DNA from: Demequina lutea
Lineage (GTDB): Bacteria > Actinomycetota > Actinomycetes > Actinomycetales > Demequinaceae
Direction: 5' to 3'
DNA: 64,000 nucleotides
Assembly (NCBI RefSeq): GCF_013409005.1
Contig: NZ_JACBZO010000001.1
Location: forward strand, 930,001-994,000
Position numbers and translations under genes: made by a program. The notes under the pieces are model-generated. The model was not told where the DNA came from. It ran no database searches and saw only the letters and a program-made list of their open reading frames with translations. This document shows, piece by piece, positions 10,564 through 22,377 of this stretch; the stretch's first letter is position 1, and every line of letters starts with the position of its first letter.

Positions 10564-11370
10564 CTAGCGAGGCGCGAGGATGCTCAGGACCTTGTCGTGA
10601 AGGATCCCGTTCGTCGCCAACGCGTCGCCGCCGAAGGGCCCAGGGGTGCCGCCGAGTGAGGTGAACATCCCGCCCGCCTCGGTGACGATCGGAACCAACG
10701 CGGTCATGTCATGGAGGGCGAGCTCCGGCTCGCAAGCGATGTCGACGGCTCCCTCGGCCACCAGCATGTAGCTCCAGAAGTCACCGAACGCCCTGGTCCT
10801 GGCGGTGGCGCGCGTCAAATCCAGCAGCGGCTCGAGCAGGTCCCTGTTCTCCCAGCCGATGAGCGAGCTGATGGAGACGAAGGCATCGGCGAGGTCCGAG
10901 GTGCCCGAGACGGAGATGCGGCGCGGCTCCTGCGGGTGGCCGGGCATGGTCGTGACGGTCCACGCGCCCGAGCCTTGGGCCGCGTACCAGCGGCGGCCGA
11001 GGGCGGGTGCGCTCACCACGCCCACCACGGCGACGTCGTCGACGATCAGGCCGATGAGTGTCGCCCATGCCGGGACGCCGCGTACGAAGTTCTTGGTGCC
11101 GTCGATGGGGTCGATGACCCAGCGGCGTGGGGAGTTCAGCTTCTCTGTGCCGGTGGTGACGCCAAATTCTTCGCCGACGATGGTGTCGGCCGGGCGCTCC
11201 GCCAGCAGGCGGTCCCTGATGAGTTCCTCGGCGGCGCGATCGATCGCGGTGACGGGGGTGTCGTCGGCCTTGAACTCGACGGCGAAGTCGCCGAGCGATC
11301 CCGCGATGGTGAGCGCGTCCACAGCGTCGGCGAGGCTCAGGGCAAGGGCGAGATCGTCTTTGTAGGACAT
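10564..11370 (-). CDS. hisN: Inositol-phosphatase-family enzyme, likely histidinol-phosphatase
   Basis: The 268-aa product has the metal-binding signatures of the IMPase superfamily: GEEFG (motif with catalytic Glu), WVIDPIDGTKNFVRGVP, and the C-terminal AEGAVDIACEPELALHDMTAL. In actinobacteria this subgroup (HisN) dephosphorylates L-histidinol phosphate in histidine synthesis; inositol monophosphatase is the main alternative. ATG 11370 is chosen over an upstream extension because the product then begins MSYKDDLALAL, typical for the family, and a TACCCT -10-like box ends 7 nt upstream, suggesting a leaderless mRNA. It is downstream of pgi in the same direction, 221 bp away. Confidence 0.85.
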   Translation of the reverse strand: MSYKDDLALALSLADAVDALTIAGSLGDFAVEFKADDTPVTAIDRAAEELIRDRLLAERPADTIVGEEFGVTTGTEKLNSPRRWVIDPIDGTKNFVRGVPAWATLIGLIVDDVAVVGVVSAPALGRRWYAAQGSGAWTVTTMPGHPQEPRRISVSGTSDLADAFVSISSLIGWENRDLLEPLLDLTRATARTRAFGDFWSYMLVAEGAVDIACEPELALHDMTALVPIVTEAGGMFTSLGGTPGPFGGDALATNGILHDKVLSILAPR

Positions 11371-11545
11371 GGTGCCAAGGGTAGTGGTTGGGGTCGCAGT
11401 CGAGTTGGCGCGTCGGGCGACAACGACACAAATGGTGGCTTTGATGGGAGTCGCTGCGACGCCCAGGGCCAAGCCTCATCACGGAATGCGTCGAGGCGAC
11501 CTAGAGGCGCAACCCAAGCGTCGGCCGCATCCGGAGACGACAAGA

Positions 11546-11574
11546 GGGGCCAGGCGCGCTGAGCGCCCAGCCCC
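11546..11574 (-). terminator. Terminator of pgi
   Basis: GGGGC-ca-GGCGC-loop-GCGCC-ca-GCCCC is a two-part stem beginning 17 bp after the pgi stop codon. It is followed on the minus strand by TCTTGT, so it is a plausible intrinsic terminator, and it would separate pgi from the phosphatase gene. Confidence 0.6.
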
Positions 11575-11591
11575 TTTCGCAATGAACGGAA

Positions 11592-13271
11592 CTACTTGCG
11601 GTTCGCCTTGTAGTACGCGATGAGCGCCTGGGTCGAGGCGTCCTGCGCGGCGAGTGCGGCGTCGTCGCCCTCGACGGCGGGAGCGATCTGCAGGGCCAGC
11701 TGCTTGCCGAGCTCCACGCCCCACTGGTCGAACGAGTTGATGCCCCAGATGACGCCCTGCGTGAACGTGATGTGTTCGTACAGTGCGATCAGCTGACCGA
11801 GCACGGCCGGGGTCAGGGCTGGGGCGAAGATCGACGTCGTCGGACGGTTGCCCGCGAAAGTGCGGGCCGCGACCAGGGCGCCCGTGGTGCCCTCGGCCTC
11901 GACCTCGGCGGCGGTCTTACCGAACGCGAGGGCCTTGGTCTGCGCCAGGAAGTTGGCGAGGAATAGGTTGTGCACGTCCTGCTCGCCATCCTTGAGCGGG
12001 TACGCCGGGTTGGCCACCGCGATGAAGTCGGCGGGGATGAGGCGTGTGCCCTGGTGAATGAGCTGGTAGAACGCGTGCTGGCCGTTGGTTCCAGGCTCGC
12101 CCCAGAAGATTTCGCCCGTCTCGGTGGTGACGGGAGTGCCGTCCCAGCGCACCGACTTGCCGTTTGACTCCATCGTGAGCTGCTGCAAATAGGCAGCAAA
12201 GCGGTGCAGCTGCTGCGCGTACGGGAGTACGGCGTGCGACTGCGAGCCAAGGAAGTTGACATACCAGACGTTGAGCAGTCCCATGAGGACGGGCACGTTC
12301 TCGGCGAGCGGTGTCTCCGCGACGTGGCGGTCAACGGTGTGGAAGCCCGCGAGGAGCTCGCGGAAGACGTCCGGGCCCAGCGCGATCGCGAGCGACGTGC
12401 CGATGGCCGAGTCGACCGAGTAGCGACCGCCCACCCAGTCCCAGAAGCCAAACGCGTTGGCCGTGTCGATGCCGAAGGCCGCAACCTTGTCGAGCGCGGT
12501 GGAGACGGCGATGAAGTGGTGCGCCACGGCGTCGGCCCTGGAAGCGTCGTCGCCGGAAATGGTGCCCGCGGCCGCCAGCGAGTCCCACAACCAGTCGCGG
12601 GCGAGGCGAGCGTTGGTGAGGGTCTCGAGCGTGGTGAAGGTCTTGGACGCGACGATGAATAGCGTGGTCTCGGGGTCGAGGTCCGCGGTCTTCTGCGCCA
12701 TGTCGGTGGGGTCGATGTTGGACACGAAGCGCGCGGTGATGCCCGCGGTCGCGTACGGCTTGAGCGCCTCGTAGACCATCACGGGGCCCAGGTCCGAGCC
12801 GCCGATGCCGATGTTGACGATGTGCGTCACCTTCTTGCCGGTGACGCCCTTCCAGTCGCCGGAGCGGACGCGGTCGGCGAAGGCGGTGATCTTGCCAAGC
12901 ACGGCCTGCACGTCGGCGTCAATGTCCTGGCCGTCGACGACCAAGGCGGGGGAGGTGCCCGCGGGGCGGCGCAGTGCGGTGTGCAGCACGGCGCGGTCCT
13001 CGGTCGTGTTGATGTGTTCGCCCGCGAGCATCGCGGCGTAGCGCTCGGCCACACCCGTCTGCTCTGCCAGGCGTACGAGGGACGACAGGATCTCGTCGGT
13101 CACGAGGTTCTTCGACAGGTCGACGTGGAGGTCGCCCAAGGTCAGGCTCATGCGCTCCACGCGGCCGGCGTCGGCGGCGAACCAGCCACGCAGGTCGGGA
13201 GCGAAGGCGGACTTGTGGGCCTCAAGCTCGGCCCAGGCGGCCGTGGAGGTGGGATCGATAGGTGCATTCAC
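11592..13271 (-). CDS. pgi: Glucose-6-phosphate isomerase
   Basis: It interconverts glucose-6-phosphate and fructose-6-phosphate in glycolysis. Family landmarks are the sugar-phosphate binding segment [33 protein letters not shown], and [18 protein letters not shown], all in order. GTG 13271 gives a 559-aa protein beginning MNAPIDPTS, the right length; extension upstream has no similarity. A TAGCCT -10-like element ends 7 nt before the GTG, which suggests a leaderless transcript. Confidence 0.97.
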   Translation of the reverse strand: MNAPIDPTSTAAWAELEAHKSAFAPDLRGWFAADAGRVERMSLTLGDLHVDLSKNLVTDEILSSLVRLAEQTGVAERYAAMLAGEHINTTEDRAVLHTALRRPAGTSPALVVDGQDIDADVQAVLGKITAFADRVRSGDWKGVTGKKVTHIVNIGIGGSDLGPVMVYEALKPYATAGITARFVSNIDPTDMAQKTADLDPETTLFIVASKTFTTLETLTNARLARDWLWDSLAAAGTISGDDASRADAVAHHFIAVSTALDKVAAFGIDTANAFGFWDWVGGRYSVDSAIGTSLAIALGPDVFRELLAGFHTVDRHVAETPLAENVPVLMGLLNVWYVNFLGSQSHAVLPYAQQLHRFAAYLQQLTMESNGKSVRWDGTPVTTETGEIFWGEPGTNGQHAFYQLIHQGTRLIPADFIAVANPAYPLKDGEQDVHNLFLANFLAQTKALAFGKTAAEVEAEGTTGALVAARTFAGNRPTTSIFAPALTPAVLGQLIALYEHITFTQGVIWGINSFDQWGVELGKQLALQIAPAVEGDDAALAAQDASTQALIAYYKANRK

Positions 13272-13371
13272 GGTTACCAGGCTAGGCGCTTTTGGGGGCC
13301 CGATGTGCGGGACCTCCGCAACAAGATCCCGCAAGACAAGCCGGGCCGAGCCCGTAGGTCGAGCCAGCTCT

Positions 13372-16152
13372 CTACTGAGGGCCCACGTGCAGGACCGTGA
13401 GCACTGGGGCGCCCGCCTCGTCGGAGGCGTCGAGGTCCACCGCGGCGACGATCGCCCAGTCGTGGTCGCCCGCTGGGTCGTCGAGCACCTGTCGCACCAG
13501 CCACGTACCCTCCGGCAGCGCGCCGTCGGTCAGCGCCCCATCAGGAGCGGCCGCGAGGGCCGCACGCGCGCCGCCCCCCGCATGGTCGCCGCCCGGCTCC
13601 ACGAACGTCACGAGCGCGGCCGAGCGCGCATCGGGGCCGATGCCGATGGCGTGGTCGCCTTGCGCCTCGAACAGGGGATCGAGGGCCTCGCGCCACGCGT
13701 TGCCATCCCACCGCGCGCCGTCCCCTCCGGCGCCGTTCAAACCCGCCGACCCGTCGAGCGCGCCAAGGGCGGGGTAGTTCTCGCGTGCGGCGAGCTCCAC
13801 GCGGCGGAACATGAGATTGCGCACCAGTCGGCGCAGCATGGTCGGGTTGCCCGACATCGGGCGGAGAGGGGCGGGTGGGGCGCCGGCGGCGGGATCCGCC
13901 TCGTCGCTCAGCACGGCGTCGGGGTTCATGAGGCGCTCCCACTCGTCCAGCAGCGACGAGTCGGTCGCGCGCACGAGCTCGCCAAGCCAGGTGGTGATCG
14001 CCAGGACCTCCTCCGTGCGGTGCTCCTCAGGGACGGTCTGCCGCAGCGCGCGGTAGGCCTCGGCGAGATAGCGCAGCACCACGCCCTCGGTGCGCTCCAG
14101 GCCGTAGACCGAGACGAGTTCGCCAAACGTCATGGCCTTCTCGAGCATGTCGCGGACCACTGACTTGGGGGACAGCTCGGCGTCCAGGAGCCACGGGTTG
14201 GTGCGGCGGTAGGCGAGGAAGGCCGGCTCGAGGAGGTCGGCCAGCGGCCGCGGCCACGTGACCTCGTCGAGCAGGGCCAGGCGCTCTTCGTACTCGATCC
14301 CGTCGGACTTCATCGCGGCCACGGCCTCGCCTCGCGCCTGATACTGCTGGGCCATGAGGATCTGGCGCGGGTCCGACAGGGTCGACTCGATCACGGAGAC
14401 CACGTCGAGCGCGTGGTCGGGCGCCTCGACGTTCAGCAGATCCATCGCGGCCAGCGCGAACGGGGATAGGGGCTGGTTGAGCGCGAAGCCACGCGGCACA
14501 TCGACCGTGAGGCGCAATGAGGGGCGCTCGCCGCGGGGGTGGGTCGCATCGGGCACCCTGATGCGCTCGACGACGCCGGCGATGCGCAGCGACCTCGCGA
14601 TCCTGAGCGCCTGGCGCACGTGCGCGGATTTCTGGGCGGGGGTGTCGTGCACGGCCGCGAGTAGGTCGCGCATCGCGAGCACGGGGTCCTGAGCCTCGCG
14701 GTCCAGCCACGGGTTCGCGATGCCGCGCGACAGGACGTTGAGCACCATCGCGTGGGTCACCGCGAAGCGACTGACGAGCGCCTCGGGGGGCGCGTCCCGC
14801 AAGCGCTCGAACGTCGCATCGGTCCAGTTCACTGCGCCCGCGGGAGCGCTCTTGCGCACGATCTTCTTGCGCTTCTTCGCATCGTCGCCCGCGTTGGCGA
14901 GATTCTTGCGATTCGCGATGACGTGCTCGGGCGCCATGACAATCACGTCGCCCTCGGTGTCAAAGCCCGCCCGCCCCGCGCGGCCCGCGATCTGGTGGAA
15001 CTCGCGCGCGCTGAGGTGACGCATGCGCTCGCCGTCGTACTTGACGAGAGACGTGAACAGCACTGTGCGGATCGGGACGTTGATGCCAACGCCCAGCGTG
15101 TCCGTGCCACACACCACCTTGAGGAGCCCCTGCTGGGTGAGGACCTCCACGATGCGCCGGTACTTGGGCAGCATTCCTGCGTGATGGACGCCGATGCCTG
15201 CGCGCAAAAACTTGCTGAGCGTCTTGCCAAAGCCGGTGCCAAAGCGGGTGTCGCCAAGAGCATCGGCGATGCGCACCCGCTCCTCCTTGGATGCGACCTT
15301 GGTGCTGAGCAGCGCCTGCGCTCGCTCCACGGCGTCCTTCTGGGTGAAGTGCACGACGTACACGGGGGCGTGCCCGGTCTGGACCAGCCGCTCGATCACC
15401 TCGGGCAGCGGCTCGACGACGTACTCGAAGGTCAGCGGCACGGGCCGCTCGGCAGTAGTGACCTGGGCGATGGCGCGGGTGCCGCGACGCTGGAGATCCT
15501 CCACCAACCAATCGGTATCGCCAAGCGTGGCCGACATGAGCACGAACTGTGCGTTCGGCAGCTCAAGCAGCGGCACCTGCCACGCCCACCCGCGCTGCGG
15601 ATCCGCATAGAAGTGGAACTCGTCCATCACCACGAGCGAGGCGTCGGTCGCGGCGCCATCGCGCAGCGCCAGGTTCGCCAGGATCTCCGCGGTGCAGCAG
15701 ATGATCGGGGCATCGGCGTTTACAGCCGAGTCGCCCGTCATGAGGCCCACATTTGCCGTGCCGAACAGCTCGATCAGCGCAAAGAACTTCTCGCTCACGA
15801 GCGCCTTGAGCGGCGCCGTGTAATACGTACGGCCGCCCGTGCCCGCCCGATGCGCCGCCAGGGCGGCGAAGTGCGCGCCCGTCGCCACGAGTGACTTCCC
15901 GGAGCCCGTGGGCGTCGCGAGGATCACGTGCGCGCCGGAGACGATCTCGATGAGAGCCTCGTCCTGATGTGGGTACAGCGCCAGGCCCTGGTCCGCAGCC
16001 CAGCCGGAAAACGCCTCGTAGAGGGCGTCAGGATCGGGGCTGGCGCCGGCAGCGGTGTCGGGCAGGAGGTCCAGCAGGGGCGCGGTGGTGGGAGTCATCC
16101 GAGTCGAGGTCGTCGGTGTCGAGGTCGTCGGTGTCGAAGTCATTGGTGCCAT
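13372..16152 (-). CDS. DEAD/DEAH-box helicase with DUF3516 domain
   Basis: The ~926-aa protein is a superfamily 2 helicase: Walker [10 protein letters not shown], the DEFH box, SATLGDTDW (motif III), a helicase C-terminal domain with [23 protein letters not shown] and [13 protein letters not shown] (motif VI). The C-terminal half matches the actinobacterial DUF3516 extension. The first residues are a threonine/serine repeat ([13 protein letters not shown]) encoded by 15-bp repeats, so the true start could be ATG 16152, 16143 or the later ATG 16098. The biological role of this helicase family is poorly known. It is 100 bp upstream of pgi on the same strand. Confidence 0.9.
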   Translation of the reverse strand: MAPMTSTPTTSTPTTSTRMTPTTAPLLDLLPDTAAGASPDPDALYEAFSGWAADQGLALYPHQDEALIEIVSGAHVILATPTGSGKSLVATGAHFAALAAHRAGTGGRTYYTAPLKALVSEKFFALIELFGTANVGLMTGDSAVNADAPIICCTAEILANLALRDGAATDASLVVMDEFHFYADPQRGWAWQVPLLELPNAQFVLMSATLGDTDWLVEDLQRRGTRAIAQVTTAERPVPLTFEYVVEPLPEVIERLVQTGHAPVYVVHFTQKDAVERAQALLSTKVASKEERVRIADALGDTRFGTGFGKTLSKFLRAGIGVHHAGMLPKYRRIVEVLTQQGLLKVVCGTDTLGVGINVPIRTVLFTSLVKYDGERMRHLSAREFHQIAGRAGRAGFDTEGDVIVMAPEHVIANRKNLANAGDDAKKRKKIVRKSAPAGAVNWTDATFERLRDAPPEALVSRFAVTHAMVLNVLSRGIANPWLDREAQDPVLAMRDLLAAVHDTPAQKSAHVRQALRIARSLRIAGVVERIRVPDATHPRGERPSLRLTVDVPRGFALNQPLSPFALAAMDLLNVEAPDHALDVVSVIESTLSDPRQILMAQQYQARGEAVAAMKSDGIEYEERLALLDEVTWPRPLADLLEPAFLAYRRTNPWLLDAELSPKSVVRDMLEKAMTFGELVSVYGLERTEGVVLRYLAEAYRALRQTVPEEHRTEEVLAITTWLGELVRATDSSLLDEWERLMNPDAVLSDEADPAAGAPPAPLRPMSGNPTMLRRLVRNLMFRRVELAARENYPALGALDGSAGLNGAGGDGARWDGNAWREALDPLFEAQGDHAIGIGPDARSAALVTFVEPGGDHAGGGARAALAAAPDGALTDGALPEGTWLVRQVLDDPAGDHDWAIVAAVDLDASDEAGAPVLTVLHVGPQ

Positions 16153-16215
16153 TGTCCCGCCCGCACGTCCGCCGCGCGACCACCGGTAGCAACGACGTTG
16201 CCGGGCGCAGATGCA

Positions 16216-16253
16216 CGAAACCCCGCCGATGCCTGGGCATCAACGGGGTTTCG
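16216..16253. terminator. Strong intrinsic terminator-like hairpin
   Basis: CGAAACCCCG pairs perfectly with CGGGGTTTCG, with an inner GATGCC/GGCATC stem. It lies between the 42-codon gene (transcribed toward it) and the helicase start, and would end transcripts of the small-peptide unit before the helicase gene. Confidence 0.75.
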
Positions 16254-16290
16254 CGTGCGGCCGTTCCGCGGCTATGGGCGGCGGCACGGG

Positions 16291-16419
16291 CTAGCGGATG
16301 TCGTAGACGGAGGTCGCCTCGTTGGCGGCCTGGATCTCGGCCTGAATCTGCTCGGGGAGGCTGGCGTAGGCGTTGGTGCTGCTCCTACGTGCGAACGAGG
16401 ACAGGAACTTGGTGATCAT
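16291..16419 (-). CDS. 42-aa peptide, tandem copy 1 (distal)
   Basis: This small gene encodes 42 residues beginning MITKFLSSF and ending AANEATSVYDIR. The neighbouring gene at 16640-16768 encodes another 42-aa product with the same first seven residues and the same last twelve, while the centre differs. The site GAAGGAG lies 6-7 nt before the ATG, good evidence for translation. The peptide is amphipathic rather than membrane-spanning and has no cysteine. The upstream ~130 bp (hairpin with U-tract plus structured leader) are also duplicated. I do not recognise the family; substitutions between the copies preserve length and frame, which supports a real coding function. Confidence 0.7.
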   Translation of the reverse strand: MITKFLSSFARRSSTNAYASLPEQIQAEIQAANEATSVYDIR

Positions 16420-16550
16420 GGGGCTCTCCTTCGTGTTGGTGCTGGTGTGGTGCACCGGGAGCCTGCACGTGGAGGCCGGGCTACCGGGGCCCCACGTTGG
16501 GACAAAAAACTCGCCATGGCTGCCGCGGAAAGCGACGTTGCCATAGCGAG
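16420..16550 (-). promoter_or_regulatory. Structured leader of peptide gene 1
   Basis: Read on the minus strand, CTCGCTATGGC pairs with GCCATGGCGAG (11 bp including one G-U), followed by TTTTTTG, i.e. a terminator-type hairpin. Then comes a ~65-nt conserved leader that can fold as CGTGG-GGC...GCC...CCACG, then GAAGGAG and the ATG. Copy 2 has the same elements with a second G-U pair in the stem, so pairing is maintained despite base changes. It is either an attenuator for the peptide or the terminator of the preceding unit. Confidence 0.6.
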
Positions 16551-16557
16551 TGGGTGG

Positions 16558-16584
16558 AAAAGAGACTGCACTTACGCCAGTCTC
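16558..16584 (-). terminator. Terminator after peptide gene 2
   Basis: On the minus strand GAGACTG and CAGTCTC form a 7-bp perfect stem with a 9-nt loop followed by TTTT. It lies 56 bp after the stop of peptide gene 2 and only a few bases before the hairpin of unit 1. Confidence 0.6.
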
Positions 16585-16639
16585 AACGGTGGGGACCGCC
16601 GACGCATTCCAGCATCGTCACGCCCCCGGGCGCGGTGGA

Positions 16640-16768
16640 CTAGCGGATGTCGTAGACGGAGGTCGCCTCGTTGGCGGCGTGGATCTCGTCTTGGATCGCC
16701 TGCGGGAGGTGCGAGAAGCCGTTGTCGCGACTCGTGGTGGTAAACGCTGACAGGAACTTGGTGATCAT
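16640..16768 (-). CDS. 42-aa peptide, tandem copy 2 (proximal)
   Basis: The product is 42 residues, beginning MITKFLSAF and ending AANEATSVYDIR, and is the paralogue of the gene at 16291-16419. Differences cluster in residues 8-30 (TTTSRDNGFSH here versus ARRSSTNAYAS in copy 1), while LP-Q-IQ-EI is shared. AAGGAG sits 6 nt before the ATG. It is the first copy after the promoter that overlaps the end of the oxidoreductase gene. No known domain was recognised; conserved ends around a variable middle could mean a binding peptide, a regulator or a precursor peptide, none of which can be decided from sequence. Confidence 0.7.
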   Translation of the reverse strand: MITKFLSAFTTTSRDNGFSHLPQAIQDEIHAANEATSVYDIR

Positions 16769-16895
16769 GTGACTCTCCTTGTGCTGGTGTGGTGCACCGG
16801 GAGCCTGAACGTGGAGTCCGGGCTACCGGGGCCCCACGTTGGGAACAAAAAAACTCGCCATGGCTTTGCGTCGATGTCGACATTGCCATAACGAG
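16769..16895 (-). promoter_or_regulatory. Structured leader of peptide gene 2
   Basis: CTCGTTATGGC (16885-16895) pairs with GCCATGGCGAG (16854-16864) and is followed on the minus strand by seven T residues (16847-16853), then the leader nearly identical to that of unit 1. The predicted transcription start is only a few bases before the hairpin, so the hairpin is at the very 5' end of the RNA. Premature termination would give an RNA of about 55 nt. Confidence 0.6.
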
Positions 16896-16906
16896 TTACA
16901 GGTAAC

Positions 16907-16935
16907 AGATTAGCACCCTGCGGGTGGCATGTCAC
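16907..16935 (-). promoter_or_regulatory. Promoter of the peptide unit, overlapping an upstream stop codon
   Basis: On the minus strand GTGACA (16930-16935), a 17-bp spacer and TAATCT (16907-16912) make a reasonable sigma-70-type promoter. The -10 box overlaps the stop codon of the oxidoreductase gene. The prediction is by eye. Confidence 0.5.
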
Positions 16936-17599
16936 GGTTTCTTGCCACCACAAGGCCCCTCTGAGAGGTCCAGAACCGGTTCAGCATTGTCCTCATTTCC
17001 GCGGCCGATGCATCGGCTCCGAAGGCCTCCGCGCCGGGTTCGAGCATCACGCCGTTCGCGAGCGGGCCGGCGGGCACCGGGTCGAAGCCCATGGCATCTA
17101 CCAGGTGCGATGCTTGGGCCATGTCCTCCTGTTGGTCGGCGGCGACTGCCAGAGCGCGGCGCTCAGGGTGGCCCGCCGGGCGAGCCAAATTCTCGAGCTC
17201 CCACACGCTCGCGTGATTAAATGTTTTCGCCAAGCGCGAATCCACAAGAAATTTCTGCAAAGTCTCCGATGTGGATGTTTGTGGGTCCGAAAACTCGGGC
17301 CGGACGCCGTCGAGTTCCCACCAGTAATTCATGGCATCAATCACGAGCTTTCCCGCGAGGGCAGTGGCGGGGAGCGTCCGGTACTTGCCCAAGGGGATCG
17401 CCAGGATGACGATGTAGGCGCTACGGGCGGCCTCCTCGGCGGTGACGGCCACTGCGCCGGGGGACTCCGCTGCGATGCCATCCGCGAGGGACGCCGGATC
17501 CCCGGAACCCGCGATCAGCACCTCTAGGTCGGCGTTGCGAGCCAGACGCGCCAGGGCCATTCCCACGCGCCCTGCGCCGAGTATGCCGAGAACGCTCAT
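16910..17599 (-). CDS. NAD(P)-binding oxidoreductase, F420-dependent NADP reductase-like
   Basis: The 229-aa protein starts MSVLGILGAGRVGMALARLA, a Rossmann GxGxxG motif, followed by the typical segment LAIPLGKYRTLP and DAMNYWWELDGVRPEF. This is the COG2085/NADPH-dependent F420 reductase family, which transfers hydride between NADP and coenzyme F420 or related substrates; assignment of the exact acceptor is not possible. ATG 17599 is chosen by the Rossmann start. The upstream 95 bp contain two copies of the intergenic repeat. Its stop codon is overlapped by the promoter of the peptide unit. Confidence 0.8.
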   Translation of the reverse strand: MSVLGILGAGRVGMALARLARNADLEVLIAGSGDPASLADGIAAESPGAVAVTAEEAARSAYIVILAIPLGKYRTLPATALAGKLVIDAMNYWWELDGVRPEFSDPQTSTSETLQKFLVDSRLAKTFNHASVWELENLARPAGHPERRALAVAADQQEDMAQASHLVDAMGFDPVPAGPLANGVMLEPGAEAFGADASAAEMRTMLNRFWTSQRGLVVARNRDMPPAGC

Positions 17600-17612
17600 G
17601 TCTTGATGGTAG

Positions 17613-17675
17613 GCGGGTACCTGATGACCCACTGGCGGGGCCCACTGGGCCTCACCGGGTACCTGGTGACCCACT
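17613..17675 (+). repeat. Intergenic repeat pair, GGTACCTGRTGACCCACT type
   Basis: Two copies at 17613-17633 and 17655-17675 match the copies at 10487-10548 at 18-20 of 21 positions, same orientation. Here they lie between two minus-strand genes, upstream of the oxidoreductase start. Confidence 0.7.
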
Positions 17676-17693
17676 TCCGTGGGGGAGAGGGGG

Positions 17694-18038
17694 CTAGATG
17701 TGCTCGCTGCCCTCGAGCTCGCCGACTGTTCCCCCGCTGTCCTCGCCCTCGCCGACTGTTCCCCCGCTGTCCTCGCCCTCGCCGTCTTCGACCTCGCGCA
17801 GGTGTGGCGCGAGCGTCTGGATCACCACCGCCGCTCCAACCAGAGATGCTCCCAGGGGCATCAAGGTCCACTGCATGAGGGTGACGACGACGCTGATGAC
17901 AGTCAACCCGGCGCTCGCGTTGATGCCGGCGTACTCCGAGAGTCTGTAATAGACGTCGGACCCGTAGGTGCTGGTGAGCGCGCCTAAGACAAAGAGCCCC
18001 ACGGCCCATCTGATGCACTTGACGGCAACCGGATGCAT
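17694..18038 (-). CDS. Small membrane protein with acidic repeat tail
   Basis: The 114-aa product has two predicted membrane segments (residues ~10-27 and ~42-75, the latter possibly two short spans), then a highly acidic C-terminus with two perfect ten-residue repeats GEGEDSGGTV encoded by a 30-bp tandem repeat (17721-17780). The start ATG 18038 has GAAGGGGG upstream. The family is not recognised; the tail would be cytoplasmic or extracellular depending on topology. It is followed by the oxidoreductase gene on the same strand after 94 bp. Confidence 0.6.
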   Translation of the reverse strand: MHPVAVKCIRWAVGLFVLGALTSTYGSDVYYRLSEYAGINASAGLTVISVVVTLMQWTLMPLGASLVGAAVVIQTLAPHLREVEDGEGEDSGGTVGEGEDSGGTVGELEGSEHI

Positions 18039-18166
18039 GGAAGGCCCCCTTCGAACGCGGCATGCGATGGCCGCACACCGGACGGATTTTCACCGTAGCA
18101 CGGACCCCTCGCGGCAGCCGGGGCCATTGTCAGGCGGCACCGGGCGAGCCCACGAGGCGGGAGCGT

Positions 18167-21373
<3,207 letters not shown>

Positions 21374-21552
21374 GGTATGCCGACAAGTCGAGGAAACCGG
21401 CCCGCATCTGCTCTGGCGCGGCGCGCTGGCAACGACGTACATTGAGAACCACGATCACCAAGGCAACCCCCACTTTGACTAAAGACACCGCCGACGGACG
21501 CACCACGAACCGCCGGATCGGGCTCGTCTCGATGGAAAGGTAAGAATTCCCC

Positions 21553-22377
21553 ATGGGTGCATCACTACGCGAGGCCTGGCTGTGGCTCCTGCTCGCGTTC
21601 CTGCTCGGTCTCGCGATCGGGTACTTCGTGAGGCGGCGTCCGTCGCGTGCGCATGCCACGGCGGGCAGTACCGATACGACGCGGATCGCCGCGCTCGAGG
21701 CCCAGTATGAGGCCCATCTAGAGGACCGCAGCCTGGCACCGCTGACACCCGCCGCCGTGGGGGTCTCAGCCGTTCGGGTCTCCGCCATTGGGGTCTCCGC
21801 GCTCGGGATCTCAGCGCTCGGGGTCTCAGCGCTCGGGGTCTCAGCGCTCGCGGCGAGCGCGCCCGCGACGGTCGTTGTCCCCGCCAAGAAGACCGCCGCC
21901 AGGGTGTTAGCCGCCACCGCGCCAGCCGCCGCCAGGGTGTTAGCCGCCACCGCGCCAGCCGCCGCCAGGGTGTTAGCCGCCACCGCGCCAGCCGCCGCCA
22001 GGGTGTTAGCCGCCACCGCGCCAGCCGCCAAGCCAGCTCGCCGTAGGCAGGCGTCCACCAAGCAGGCCGCGAAGGCCGCAGTGCTCGACCTGGCGGTGGC
22101 GAAGACCGCGCTAGGCGTGACGGTCAAGCTCGACGACCTCAAGCTCATCGAGGGCATCGGGCCCAGAATCGAGACTCTGTTCAAGGCGGACGGCATCACC
22201 TCGTGGCGTGAGCTTTCCAAGGCAAATGTCGAACGCCTGCAGGGCGTTCTGGACGCGGCCGGGCCGCGCTACAAGGTCCACAACCCGGGTTCGTGGCCAA
22301 GGCAGGCTAGCCTCTTGGCCGATGGCAAGTGGGCAGAGTTCAAGGCACTGACCGACAAACTGAAGGGTGGCCGATGA
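21553..22377 (+). CDS. Membrane-anchored helix-hairpin-helix protein with two tandem-repeat arrays
   Basis: The 274-aa protein has one N-terminal membrane segment (WLWLLLAFLLGLAIGYFV), a short charged region, six five-residue repeats of GVSAL type (residues ~70-99), four exact eleven-residue repeats AARVLAATAPA (residues ~115-158), a basic stretch, and a C-terminal HhH-like domain (DDLKLIEGIGPRIETLFKADGI...). The last is a domain often attached to other proteins in actinobacteria. The repeat region is probably an extended linker. Each eleven-residue unit uses the rare codon TTA. Its stop overlaps the next gene by 4 bp (ATGA). Confidence 0.8.
   Translation: MGASLREAWLWLLLAFLLGLAIGYFVRRRPSRAHATAGSTDTTRIAALEAQYEAHLEDRSLAPLTPAAVGVSAVRVSAIGVSALGISALGVSALGVSALAASAPATVVVPAKKTAARVLAATAPAAARVLAATAPAAARVLAATAPAAARVLAATAPAAKPARRRQASTKQAAKAAVLDLAVAKTALGVTVKLDDLKLIEGIGPRIETLFKADGITSWRELSKANVERLQGVLDAAGPRYKVHNPGSWPRQASLLADGKWAEFKALTDKLKGGR
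21760..21849 (+). repeat. Six 15-bp in-frame repeats (GVSAL)
   Basis: The units are variants of GGGGTCTCAGCGCTC; the last two are identical and the earlier ones are diverged, as expected of a growing array. Copy number changes would keep the frame. Confidence 0.85.
21895..22026 (+). repeat. Four 33-bp in-frame repeats with TTA codons
   Basis: Four exact 33-bp units (21895, 21928, 21961, 21994) encode AARVLAATAPA. TTA codons fall at 21907, 21940, 21973 and 22006. The exact identity suggests recent expansion. Confidence 0.9.

Noticed and set aside
12204..12662. A plus-strand frame within pgi
   Set aside because: It is antisense to pgi and lacks a ribosome site or recognisable domain.
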